Source of the DNA: Caprella mutica
Taxonomy: Eukaryota > Arthropoda > Malacostraca > Amphipoda > Caprellidae
Length of the DNA stretch: 64,000 nt
Assembly: GCA_947561585.1 (NCBI GenBank)
Contig: CANNZV010000870.1
Location: forward strand, 124,001 to 188,000
Reading direction: 5' to 3'
Shown piece by piece: positions 45,751-60,700 of this stretch. The first letter of the stretch is position 1. Each line of letters starts with the position of its first letter. The notes under the pieces were generated by a model. That model searched no databases and was not told where the DNA came from. It worked only from the letters and a program-made list of their open reading frames with translations. Made by a program: the position numbers and the translations under genes.

Positions 45751-48700
45751 GTTGCCACTCACCATTAGAATACTACGACTTATCATTACAATGTTGTGGT
45801 CCGCTATTAGAATGTTGCGACTCACCATTAGAATGCTACGACTCTTCATTACAATGTTGCGGTCCGCTATTAGAATGTTGCGACTCACCATTAGAATGTT
45901 ACGACTCTTCATTACAATGTTGCAGTCCGCTATTAGAATGTTGCGACTCTCTATTAGAATGTTACGACTCTTCATTACAATGTTGCGATCCGCTATTAGA
46001 ATGTTGCGACTCTCTATTAGAATGTTACGACTCCTCATTACAATGTTGCGATCCACTATGAGAATGTTGCGACTCTCCATTAGAATGTTACGATTCTTCA
46101 TTACAAAGTTGTGATCCGCTATTATAATGTTGCGACTCTCCATTAGAATGTTACGACTCTTCATAACAATGTTGCGATTCCGCTATTAGAATGTTGCGAC
46201 TCTCTATTAGAATGTTACAACTCTTTATTACAATGTTGCGATCCGCTATTAGAATGCTGCGACTCTCTATTAGAATGTTACGACTCTTCATTACAATGTT
46301 GCGATCCGCAATTAGAATGTTGCGACTCTCCATTAGAATGTTACGACTCTTCATTACAATGTCGCGATCCGCTATTAGAATGTTGCGACTCTCTATTAGA
46401 ATGTTACGACTCTTCATTACAATGTTGCGATCCGCTATTAGAATGTTGCGACTCTCTATTAGAATGTTACGACTCTTCATTACAATGTTGCGATCTGCTA
46501 TTAGAATGTTGCGACTCTCCATAAGAATGTTACGACTCTTCATTACAATGTTGCAATCCGCTATTAGAATGTTGCGACTCTCTATTAGAATGGTACGACT
46601 CTTCATTACAATGTTGCGATCCGCTATTAGAATGTTGCGACTCTCCATTAGAATGTTACGACTCTTCATTACAATGTTGCGATCTGCTATTAGAATGTTG
46701 CGACTCACCATTAGAATGTTACGACTCTTCATTACAATGTTTCAGTCCGCTATTAGAATGTTGCGACTCTCTATTAGAATGTTACGACTCTTCATTACAA
46801 TGTTGCGATCCGCTATTAGAATGTTGCGACTCTCTATTAGAATGTTACGACTCTTCATTACAATGTTGCGATCTACAATGAGAATGTTGCGACTCTCCAT
46901 TAGAATGTTACGATTCTTCATTACAAAGTTGTGATCCGCTATTAGAATGTTGCGACTCTTCATTAGAATTTTACAACTCTTCATTACAATGTTGCGATCC
47001 GCTATTAGAATGTTGCGACTCTCTATTAGAATGTTACGACTCTTCATTACAATGTTGCGATCCGCTATTAGAATGTTGCGACTCTCTATTAGAATGTTCC
47101 GTCTCTTCATTACAATGTTGCGATCCGCTAATAGAATGTTGCGACTCTCTATTAGAATGTTACGACACTTCATTACAATGTTGCGATCCGCAATTAGAAT
47201 GTTGCGACTCTCTATTAGAATGTTACGACTCTTCATTACAATGTTGCGATCCGCTATTAGAATTTTGCGACTCTCTATTAGAATGTTACGATTCTTCATT
47301 ACAAAGTTGTGATCCGCTATTAGAATGTTGCGACTCTCCATTAGAATGTTACGACTCTTCATAACAATGTTGCGATTCCGCTATTAGAATGTTGCGACTC
47401 TCTATTAGAATGTTACAACTCTTTATTACAATGTTGCGATCCGCTATTAGAATGCTGCGACTCTCTATTAGAATGTTATGACTCTTCATTACAATGTTGC
47501 GATCCGCTATTAGCATGTTGCGACTCTCTATTAGAATGTTACGACTCTTCATTACAATGTTGCGATCCGCTATTAGAATGTTGCGACTCTCTATTAGAAT
47601 GTTACGACTCTTCATTACAATGTTGCGATCTGCTATTAGAATGTTGCGACTCTCTATTAGAATGTTACGACTCTTCATTACAATGTTGCAATCCGCTATT
47701 AGAATGTTGTGACTCTCCATTAGAATGTTACGACTCTTCATTACAATGTTGCAATCCGCTATTAGAATGTTGCGACTCTCTATTAGAATGTCACGACTCT
47801 TCATTACAATGTTGCGATCCGCTATTAGAATGTTGCGAATCTCCATTAGAATGTTACGACTCTTCATTACAATGTTGCGATCCGCTATTAGAATGTTGCG
47901 ACTCTCTATTAGAATGTTACGACTCTTCATTACAATGTTGCGATCCGCTATTAGAATGTTGCGACTCTCTATTAAATGTTACGACTCTTCATTACAATGT
48001 TGCGATCCGCTATTAGAATGTTGTGACTCTCTATTAGAATGTTACGACTCTTCATTACAATGTTGCGATCCGCTATTAGAATGTTGTGACTCTCTATTAG
48101 AATGTTACGACTCTTCATTACAATCATGCGATCCGCTATTAGAATGTTGCGACTCTCTATTAGAATGTTACGACTCTTCATTACAATGTTGCGATCCGCA
48201 ATTAGAATGTTGCGACTCTCTATTAGAATGTTACGACTCTTCATTACAATGTTGCGATCCCCTATGAGAATGTTGCGACTCTCCATTATAATGTTACGAT
48301 TCTTCATTACAAAGTTGTGATCCGCTATTAGAATGTAGCGACTCTCCATTAAAATGTTACGACTCTTCATTACAATGTTGCAATCCGCTATTAGAATGTT
48401 GCGACTCTCTATTAGAATGTTACGACTCTTCATTACAATGTTGCGATCTGCTATTAGAATGTTGCGACTCTCTATTAGAATGTTACGACTCTTCATTACA
48501 ATGTTGTGATCTGCTATTAGAATGTTGCGACTCACCATTAGAATGTTACGACTCTTCATTACAATGTTTCAGTCCGCTATTAGAATGTTGCGACTCTCTA
48601 TTAGAATGTTACGACTCTTCATTACAATGTTGCGATCCGCTATTAGAATGTTGCGACTCTCTATTAGAATGTTACGACTCTTCATTACAATGTTGCGATC

Positions 48701-51700
48701 CACAATGAGAATGTTGCGACTCTCCATTAGAATGTTACGATTCTTCATTACAAAGTTGTGATCCGCTATTAGAATGTTGCGATTCTTCATTAGAATTTTA
48801 CAACTCTTCATTACAATGTTGCGATCCGCTATTAGAATGTTGCGACTCTCTATTAGAATGTTACGACTCTTCATTACAATGTTGCGATCCGCTATTAGAA
48901 TGTTGCGACTCTCTATTAGAATGTTACGTCTCTTCATTACAATGTTGCGATCCGCTAATAGAATGTTGCGACTCTCTATTAGAATGTTACGACACTTCAT
49001 TACAATGTTGCGATCCGCAATTAGAATGTTGCGACTCTCTATTAGAATGTTACGACTCTTCATTACAATGTTGCGATCCGCTATTAGAATTTTGCGACTC
49101 TCTATTAGAATGTTACGACTCTTCATTACAATGTTGCGATCCGCTATTAGAATGTTGCGACTCTCTATTAGAATGTTACGACTCTTCATTACAATGTTGC
49201 GATCCGCTATTAGAATGTTGCGACTCTCTATTAGAATGTTACGACTCTTCATTACAATGTTGCAATCCGCTATTAGAATGTTGCGACTCTCTATTAGAAT
49301 GTTACGACTCTTCATTACAATGTTGCGATCCGCTATTAGAATGTTGCGACTCTCTATTAGAATGTTACGACTCTTCATTACAATGTTGCGATCCACTATG
49401 AGAATGTTGCGACTCTCCATTAGAATGTTACGATTCTTCATTACAAAGTTGTGATCCGCTATTAGAATGTTGCGACTCTCCATTAGAATGTTACGACTCT
49501 TCATAACAATGTTGCGATTCCGCTATTAGAATGTTGCGACTCTCTATTAGAATGTTACAACTCTTTATTACAATGTTGCGATCCGCTATTAGAATGCTGC
49601 GACTCTCTATTAGAATGTTACGACTCTTCATTACAATGTTGCGATCCGCAATAAGAATGTTGCGACTCTCCATTAGAATGTTACGACTTTTCATTACAAT
49701 GTCGCGATCCGCTATTAGAATGTTGCGACTCTCTATTAGAATGTTACGACTCTTCATTACAATGTTGCGATCCGCTATTAGAATGTTGCGACTCTCTATT
49801 AGAATGTTACGACTCTTCATTACAATGTTGCGATCTGCTATTAGAATGTTGCGACTCTCTATTAGAATGTTACGACTCTTCATTACAATGCTGCGATCTG
49901 CTATTAGAATGTTGCGACTCTCCATTAGAATGTTACGACTCTTCATTACAATGTTGCAATCCGCTATTAGAATGTTGCGACTCTCTATTAGAATGTCACG
50001 ACTCTTCATTACAATGTTGCGATCCGCTATTAGAATGTTGCGACTCTCCATTAGAATGTTACGACTCTTCATTACAATGTTGCGATCCGCTATTAGAATA
50101 TTGCGACTCTCTATTAGAATGTTACGACTCTTCATTACAATGTTGCGATCCGCTATTAGAATATTGCGACTCTCTATTAGAATGTTACGACTCTTCATTA
50201 CAATGTTGCGATCCGCTATTAGAATGTTGCGACTCTCTATTAGAATGTTACGACTCTTCATTACAATTTTGCGATCCGCTATTAGAATGTTGCGACTCTC
50301 TATTAGAATGTTACAACTCTTTATTACAATGTTGCGATCTGCTATTAGAATGCTGCGACTCTCTATTAGAATGTTACGACTCTTCATTACAATGTTGCGA
50401 TCCGCAATTAGAATGTTGCGACTCTCCATTAGAATGTTACGACTCTTCATTACAATGTCGCGATCCGCTATTAGAATGTTGCGACTCTCTATTAGAATGT
50501 TACGACTCTTCATTACAATGTTGCGATCCGCTATTAGAATGTTGCGACTCTCTATTAGAATGTTACGACTCTTCATTACAATGTTGCGATCCACAATTAG
50601 AATGTTGCGACTCTCCATTAGAATGTTACGACTCCTCATTACAATGTCGCGATCCGCTATTAGAATGTTGCGACTCTCCATTAGAATGTTACGACTCTTC
50701 ATAACAATGTTGCGATTCCGCTATTAGAATGTTGCGACTCTCTATTAGAATGTTACAACTCTTTATTACAATGTTGCGATCCGCTATTAGAATGCTGCGA
50801 CTCTCTATTAGAATGTTACGACTCTTCATTACAATGTTGCGATCCGCAATTAGAATGTTGCGACTCTCCATTAGAATGTTACGACTCTTCATTACAATGT
50901 CGCGATCCGCTATTAGAATGTTGCGACTCTCTATTAGAATGTTACGACTCTTCATTACAATGTTGCGATCCGCTATTAGAATGTTGCGACTCTCTATTAG
51001 AATGTTACGACTCTTCATTACAATGTTGCGATCTGCTATTAGAATGTTGCGACTCTCCATTAGAATGTTACGACTCTTCATTACAATGTTGCAATCCGCT
51101 ATTAGAATGTTGCGACTCTCTATTAGAATGGTACGACTCTTCATTACAATGTTGCGATCCGCTATTAGAATGTTGCGACTCTCCATTAGAATGTTACGAC
51201 TCTTCATTACAATGTTGCGATCTGCTATTAGAATGTTGCGACTCACCATTAGAATGTTACGACTCTTCATTACAATGTTTCAGTCCGCTATTAGAATGTT
51301 GCGACTCTCTATTAGAATGTTACGACTCTTCATTACAATGTTGCGATCCGCTATTAGAATGTTGCGACTCTCTATTAGAATGTTACGACTCTTCATTACA
51401 ATGTTGCGATCTACAATGAGAATGTTGCGACTCTCCATTAGAATGTTACGATTCTTCATTACAAAGTTGTGATCCGCTATTAGAATGTTGCGACTCTTCA
51501 TTAGAATTTTACAACTCTTCATTACAATGTTGCGATCCGCTATTAGAATGTTGCGACTCTCTATTAGAATGTTACGACTCTTCATTACAATGTTGCGATC
51601 CGCTATTAGAATGTTGCGACTCTCTATTAGAATGTTCCGTCTCTTCATTACAATGTTGCGATCCGCTAATAGAATGTTGCGACTCTCTATTAGAATGTTA

Positions 51701-54700
51701 CGACACTTCATTACAATGTTGCGATCCGCAATTAGAATGTTGCGACTCTCTATTAGAATGTTACGACTCTTCATTACAATGTTGCGATCCGCTATTAGAA
51801 TTTTGCGACTCTCTATTAGAATGTTACGATTCTTCATTACAAAGTTGTGATCCGCTATTAGAATGTTGCGACTCTCCATTAGAATGTTACGACTCTTCAT
51901 AACAATGTTGCGATTCCGCTATTAGAATGTTGCGACTCTCTATTAGAATGTTACAACTCTTTATTACAATGTTGCGATCCGCTATTAGAATGCTGCGACT
52001 CTCTATTAGAATGTTATGACTCTTCATTACAATGTTGCGATCCGCTATTAGAATGTTGCGACTCTCTATTAGAATGTTACGACTCTTCATTACAATGTTG
52101 CGATCCGCTATTAGAATGTTGCGACTCTCTATTAGAATGTTACGACTCTTCATTACAATGTTGCGATCTGCTATTAGAATGTTGCGACTCTCTATTAGAA
52201 TGTTACGACTCTTCATTACAATGTTGCAATCCGCTATTAGAATGTTGCGACTCTCCATTAGAATGTTACGACTCTTCATTACAATGTTACAATCCGCTAT
52301 TAGAATGTTGCGACTCTCTATTAGAATGTCACGACTCTTCATTACAATGTTGCGATCCGCTATTAGAATGTTGCGAATCTCCATTAGAATGTTACGACTC
52401 TTCATTACAATGTTGCGATCCGCTATTAGAATGTTGCGACTCTCTATTAGAATGTTACGACTCTTCATTACAATGTTGCGATCCGCTATTAGAATGTTGT
52501 GACTCTCTATTAAATGTTACGACTCTTCATTACAATGTTGCGATCCGCTATTAGAATGTTGTGACTCTCTATTAGAATGTTACGACTCTTCATTACAATG
52601 TTGCGATCCGCTATTAGAATGTTGTGACTCTCTATTAGAATGTTACGACTCTTCATTACAATGTTGCGATCCGCTATTAGAATGTTGCGACTCTCTATTA
52701 GAATGTTACGACTCTTCATTACAATGTTGCGATCCGCAATTAGAATGTTGCGACTCTCTATTAGAATGTTACGACTCTTCATTACAATGTTGCGATCCCC
52801 TATGAGAATGTTGCGACTCTCCATTATAATGTTACGATTCTTCATTACAAAGTTGTGATCCGCTATTAGAATGTAGCGACTCTCCATTAAAATGTTACGA
52901 CTCTTCATTACAATGTTGCAATCCGCTATTAGAATGTTGCGACTCTCTATTAGAATGTTACGACTCTTCATTACAATGTTGCGATCTGCTATTAGAATGT
53001 TGCGACTCTCTATTAGAATGTTACGACTCTTCATTACAATGTTGCGATCCGCTATTAGAATGTTGCGACTCTCTATTAGAATGTTACGACTCTTCATTAC
53101 AATGTTGCGATCTGCTATTAGAATGTTGCGACTCACCATTAGAATGTTACGACTCTTCATTACAATGTTTCAGTCCGCTATTAGAATGTTGCGACTCTCT
53201 ATTAGAATGTTACGACTCTTCATTACAATGTTGCGATCCGCTATTAGAATGTTGCGACTCTCTATTAGAATGTTACGACTCTTCATTACAATGTTGCGAT
53301 CCACAATGAGAATGTTGCGACTCTCCATTAGAATGTTACGATTCTTCATTACAAAGTTGTGATCCGCTATTAGAATGTTGCGATTCTTCATTAGAATTTT
53401 ACAACTCTTCATTACAATGTTGCGATCCGCTATTAGAATGTTGCGACTCTCTATTAGAATGTTACGACTCTTCATTACAATGTTGCGATCCGCTATTAGA
53501 ATGTTGCGACTCTCTATTAGAATGTTACGTCTCTTCATTACAATGTTGCGATCCGCTAATAGAATGTTGCGACTCTCTATTAGAATGTTACGACACTTCA
53601 TTACAATGTTGCGATCCGCAATTAGAATGTTGCGACTCTCTATTAGAATGTTACGACTCTTCATTACAATGTTGCGATCCGCTATTAGAATTTTGCGACT
53701 CTCTATTAGAATGTTACGACTCTTCATTACAATGTTGCGATCCGCTATTAGAATGTTGCGACTCTCTATTAGAATGTTACGACTCTTCATTACAATGTTG
53801 CGATCCGCTAATAGAATGTTGCGACTCTCTATTAGAATGCTACGACTCTTCATAACAATGTTGCTATCCGCTATTAGAATGTTGCGACTATCTATTAGAA
53901 TGTTACGACTCTTCATTACAATGTTGCGATCCGCTATTAGAATGTTGCGACTCTCTATTAGAATGTTACGACTCTTCATTACAAAGTTGCGATCCGCTAT
54001 TAGAATGTTGCGACTCTCTATTAGAATGTTACGACTCTTCATTACAATGTTGCGATCCGCTATTAGAATGTTGCGACTCTCCATTAGAATGTTGCGACTC
54101 TTCATTACAATGTTGCGATCCGCTATTAGAATTTTGCGACTCTCTATTAGAATGTTACGACTCTTCATTACAATGTTGCGATCCGCTATTAGAATGTTGC
54201 GACTCTCTATTAGAATGTTACGACTCTTCATTACAATGTTGCGATCCGCTATTAGAATGTTGCGACTCTCTATTAGAATGTTACGACTCTTCATTACAAT
54301 GTTGCGATCCGCTATTAGAATGTTGCGACTCTCCATTAGAATGTTACGACTCTTCATTACAATGTTGCAATCCGCTATTAGAATGTTGCGACTCTCTATT
54401 AGAATGTTACGACTCTTCATTACAATGTTGCGATCCGCTATTAGAATGTTGCGACTCTCTATTAGAATGTTACGACTCTTCATTACAATGTTGCGATCCA
54501 CTATGAGAATGTTGCGACTCTCCATTAGAATGTTACGATTCTTCATTACAAAGTTGTGATCCGCTATTAGAATGTTGCGACTCTCCATTAGAATGTTACG
54601 ACTCTTCATAACAATGTTGCGATTCCGCTATTAGAATGTTGCGACTCTCTATTAGAATGTTACAACTCTTTATTACAATGTTGCGATCCGCTATTAGAAT

Positions 54701-57700
54701 GCTGCGACTCTCCATTAGAATGTTACGACTCTTCATTACAATGTTGCAATCCGCTATTAGAATGTTGCGACTCTCTATTAGAATGGTACGACTCTTCATT
54801 ACAATGTTGCGATCCGCTATTAGAATGTTGCGACTCTCCATTAGAATGTTACGACTCTTCATTACAATGTTGCGATCTGCTATTAGAATTTTGCGACTCA
54901 CCATTAGAATGTTACGACTCTTCATTACAATGTTTCAGTCCGCTATTAGAATGTTGCGACTCTCTATTAGAATGTTACGACTCTTCATTACAATGTTGCG
55001 ATCCGCTATTAGAATGTTGCGACTCTCTATTAGAATGTTACGACTCTTCATTACAATGTTGCGATCTACAATGAGAATGTTGCGACTCTCCATTAGAATG
55101 TTACGATTCTTCATTACAAAGTTGTGATCCGCTATTAGAATGTTGCGACTCTTCATTAGAATTTTACAACTCTTCATTACAATGTTGCGATCCGCTATTA
55201 GAATGTTGCGACTCTCTATTAGAATGTTACGACTCTTCATTACAATGTTGCGATCCGCTATTAGAATGTTGCGACTCTCTATTAGAATGTTCCGTCTCTT
55301 CATTACAATGTTGCGATCCGCTAATAGAATGTTGCGACTCTCTATTAGAATGTTACGACACTTCATTACAATGTTGCGATCCGCAATTAGAATGTTGCGA
55401 CTCTCTATTAGAATGTTACGACTCTTCATTACAATGTTGCGATCCGCTATTAGAATTTTGCGACTCTCTATTAGAATGTTACGATTCTTCATTACAAAGT
55501 TGTGATCCGCTATTAGAATGTTGCGACTCTCCATTAGAATGTTACGACTCTTCATAACAATGTTGCGATTCCGCTATTAGAATGTTGCGACTCTCTATTA
55601 GAATGTTACAACTCTTTATTACAATGTTGCGATCCGCTATTAGAATGCTGCGACTCTCTATTAGAATGTTATGACTCTTCATTACAATGTTGCGATCCGC
55701 TATTAGAATGTTGCGACTCTCTATTAGAATGTTACGACTCTTCATTACAATGTTGCGATCCGCTATTAGAATGTTGCGACTCTCTATTAGAATGTTACGA
55801 CTCTTCATTACAATGTTGCGATCTGCTATTAGAATGTTGCGACTCTCTATTAGAATGTTACGACTCTTCATTACAATGTTGCAATCCGCTATTAGAATGT
55901 TGCGACTCTCCATTAGAATGTTACGACTCTTCATTACAATGTTACAATCCGCTATTAGAATGTTGCGACTCTCTATTAGAATGTCACGACTCTTCATTAC
56001 AATGTTGCGATCCGCTATTAGAATGTTGCGAATCTCCATTAGAATGTTACGACTCTTCATTACAATGTTGCAATCCGCTATTAGAATGTTGCGACTCTCT
56101 ATTAGAATGTTACGACTCTTCATTACAATGTTGCGATCCGCTATTAGAATGTTGCGACTCTCTATTAAATGTTACGACTCTTCATTACAATGTTGCGATC
56201 CGCTATTAGAATGTTGTGACTCTCTATTAGAATGTTACGACTCTTCATTACAATGTTGCGATCCGCTATTAGAATGTTGTGACTCTCTATTAGAATGTTA
56301 CGACTCTTCATTACAATGTTGCGATCCGCTATTAGAATGTTGCGACTCTCTATTAGAATGTTACGACTCTTCATTACAATGTTGCGATCCGCAATTAGAA
56401 TGTTGCGACTCTCTATTAGAATGTTACGACTCTTCATTACAATGTTGCGATCCCCTATGAGAATGTTGCGACTCTCCATTATAATGTTACGATTCTTCAT
56501 TACAAAGTTGTGATCCGCTATTAGAATGTAGCGACTCTCCATTAAAATGTTACGACTCTTCATTACAATGTTGCAATCCGCTATTAGAATGTTGCGACTC
56601 TCTATTAGAATGTTACGACTCTTCATTACAATGTTGCGATCTGCTATTAGAATGTTGCGACTCTCTATTAGAATGTTACGACTCTTCATTACAATGTTGC
56701 GATCCGCTATTAGAATGTTGCGACTCTCTATTAGAATGTTACGACTCTTCATTACAATGTTGCGATCTGCTATTAGAATGTTGCGACTCACCATTAGAAT
56801 GTTACGACTCTTCATTACAATGTTTCAGTCCGCTATTAGAATGTTGCGACTCTCTATTAGAATGTTACGACTCTTCATTACAATGTTGCGATCCGCTATT
56901 AGAATGTTGCGACTCTCTATTAGAATGTTACGACTCTTCATTTCAATGTTGCGATCCACAATGAGAATGTTGCGACTCTCCATTAGAATGTTACGATTCT
57001 TCATTACAAAGTTGTGATCCGCTATTAGAATGTTGCGATTCTTCATTAGAATTTTACAACTCTTCATTACAATGTTGCGATCCGCTATTAGAATGTTGCG
57101 ACTCTCTATTAGAATGTTACGACTCTTCATTACAATGTTGCGATCCGCTATTAGAATGTTGCGACTCTCTATTAGAATGTTACGTCTCTTCATTACAATG
57201 TTGCGATCCGCTAATAGAATGTTGCGACTCTCTATTAGAATGTTACGACACTTCATTACAATGTTGCGATCCGCAATTAGAATGTTGCGACTCTCTATTA
57301 GAATGTTACGACTCTTCATTACAATGTTGCGATCCGCTATTAGAATTTTGCGACTCTCTATTAGAATGTTACGACTCTTCATTACAATGTTGCGATCCGC
57401 TATTAGAATGTTGCGACTCTCTATTAGAATGTTACGACTCTTCATTACAATGTTGCGATCCGCTAATAGAATGTTGCGACTCTCTATTAGAATGCTACGA
57501 CTCTTCATAACAATGTTGCTATCCGCTATTAGAATGTTGCGACTATCTATTAGAATGTTACGACTCTTCATTACAATGTTGCGATCCGCTATTAGAATGT
57601 TGCGACTCTCTATTAGAATGTTACGACTCTTCATTACAAAGTTGCGATCCGCTATTAGAATGTTGCGACTCTCTATTAGAATGTTACGACTCTTCATTAC

Positions 57701-60700
57701 AATGTTGCGATCCGCTATTAGAATGTTGCGACTCTCCATTAGAATGTTGCGACTCTTCATTACAATGTTGCGATCCGCTATTAGAATTTTGCGACTCTCT
57801 ATTAGAATGTTACGACTCTTCATTACAATGTTGCGATCCGCTATTAGAATGTTGCGACTCTCTATTAGAATGTTACGACTCTTCATTACAATGTTGCGAT
57901 CCGCTATTAGAATGTTGCGACTCTCTATTAGAATGTTACGACTCTTCATTACAATGTTGCGATCCGCTATTAGAATGTTGCGACTCTCCATTAGAATGTT
58001 ACGACTCTTCATTACAATGTTGCAATCCGCTATTAGAATGTTGCGACTCTCTATTAGAATGTTACGACTCTTCATTACAATGTTGCAATCCGCTATTAGA
58101 ATGTTGCGACTCTCTATTAGAATGTCACGACTCTTCATTACAATGTTGCGATCCGCTATTAGAATGTTGCGACTCTCCATTAGAATGTTACGACTCTTCA
58201 TTACAATTTTGCGATCCGCTATTAGAATATTGCGACTCTCTATTAGAATGTTACGACTCTTCATTACAATGTTGCGATCCGCTATTAGAATATTGCGACT
58301 CTCTATTAGAATGTTACGACTCTTCATTACAATGTTGCGATCCGCTATTAGAATGTTGCGACTCTCTATTAGAATGTTACGACTCTTCATTACAATTTTG
58401 CGATCCGCTATTAGAATGTTGCGACTCTCTATTAAATGTTACGACTCTTCATTACAATGTTGCGATCCGCTATTAGAATGTTGTGACTCTCTATTAGAAT
58501 GTTACTACTCTTCATTACAATGTTGCGATCCGCTATTAGAATGTTGCGACTCTCTATTAGAATGTTACGACTCTTCATTACAATGTTGCGATCCGCAATT
58601 AGAATGTTGCGACTCTCTATTAGAATGTTACGATTCTTCATTACAATGTTGCGATCCCCTATGAGAATGTTGCGACTCTCCATTAGAATGTTACGATTCT
58701 TCATTACAAAGTTGTGATCCGCTATTAGAATGTAGCGACTCTCCATTAAAATGTTACGACTCTTCATTACAATGTTGCAATCCGCTATTAGAATGTTGCG
58801 ACTCTCTATTAGAATGTTACGACTCTTCATTACAATGTTGCGATCCGCTATTAGAATGTTACGACTCTCTATTAGAATGTTACGACTCTTCATTACAATG
58901 TTGCGATCCGCTATTAGAATGTTGCGACTCTCTATTAGAATGTTACGATTCTTCATTACAATGTTGCGATCTGCTATTAGAATGTTGCGACTCACCATTA
59001 GAATGTTACGACTTTTCATTACAATGTTTCAGTCCGCTATTAGAATGTTGCGACTCTCTATTAGAATGTTACGACTCTTCATTACAATGTTGCGATCCGC
59101 TATTAGAATGTTGCGACTCTCTATTAGAATGTTACGACTCTTCATTACAATGTTGCGATCCACAATGAGAATGTTGCGACTCTCCATTAGAATGTTACGA
59201 TTCTTCATTACAAAGTTGTGATCCGCTATTAGAATGTTGCGACTCTTCATTAGAATTTTACAACTCTTCATTAAAATGTTGCGATCCGCTATTAGAATGT
59301 TGCGACTCTCTATTAGAATGTTACGACTCTTCATTACAATGTTGCGATCCGCTATTAGAATGTTGCGACTCTCTATTAGAATGTTACGTCTCTTCATTAC
59401 AATGTTGCGATCCGCTAATAGAATGTTGCGACTCTCTATTAGAATGTTACGACACTTCATTACAATGTTGCGATCCGCAATTAGAATGTTGCGACTCTCT
59501 ATTAGAATGTTACGACTCTTCATTACAATGTTTCGATCCGCTATTAGAATTTTGCGACTCTCTATTAGAATGTTACGACTCTTCATTACAATGTTGCGAT
59601 CCGCTATTAGAATGTTGCGACTCTCTATTAGAATGTTACGACTCTTCATTACAATGTTGCGATCCGCTAATAGAATGTTGCGACTCTCTATTAGAATGCT
59701 ACGACTCTTCATAACAATGTTGCTATCCGCTATTAGAATGTTGCGACTATCTATTAGAATGTTACGACTCTTCATTACAATGTTGCGATCCGCTATTAGA
59801 ATGTTGCGACTCTCTATTAGAATGTTACGACTCTTCATTACAAAGTTGCGATCCGCTATTAGAATGTTGCGACTCTCTATTAGAATGTTACGACTCTTCA
59901 TTACAATGTTGCGATCCGCTATTAGAATGTTGCGACTCTCCATTAGAATGTTACGACTCTTCATTACAATGTTGCGATCCGCTATTAGAATTTTGCGACT
60001 CTCTATTAGAATGTTACGACTCTTCATTACAATGTTGCGATCCGCTATTAGAATGTTGCGACTCTCTATTAGAATGTTACGACTCTTCATTACAATGTTG
60101 CGATCCGCTATTAGAATGTTGCGACTCTCCATTAGAATGTTACGACTCTTCATTACAATGTTGCAATCCGCTATTAGAATGTTGCGACTCTCTATTAGAA
60201 TGTTACAACTCTTCATTACAATGTTGCGATCCGCTATTAGAATGTTGCGACTCTCTATTAGAATGTTACGACTCTTCATTACAATGTTGCGATCCACTAT
60301 GAGAATGTTGCGACTCTCCATTAGAATGTTACGATTCTTCATTACAAAGTTGTGATCCGCTATTAGAATGTTGCGACTCTTCATTAGAATTTTACAACTC
60401 TTCATTACAATGTTGCGATCCGCTATTAGAATGTTGCGACTCTCTATTAGAATGTTACGACTCTTCATTACAATGTTGCGATCCGCTATTAGAATGTTGC
60501 GACTCTCTATTAGAATGTTACGTCTCTTCATTACAATGTTGCGATCCGCTAATAGAATGTTGCGACTCTCTATTAGAATGTTACGACACTTCATTACAAT
60601 GTTGCGATCCGCAATTAGAATGTTGCGACTCTCTATTAGAATGTTACGACTCTTCATTACAATGTTGCAATCCGCTATTAGAATTTTGCGACTCTCTATT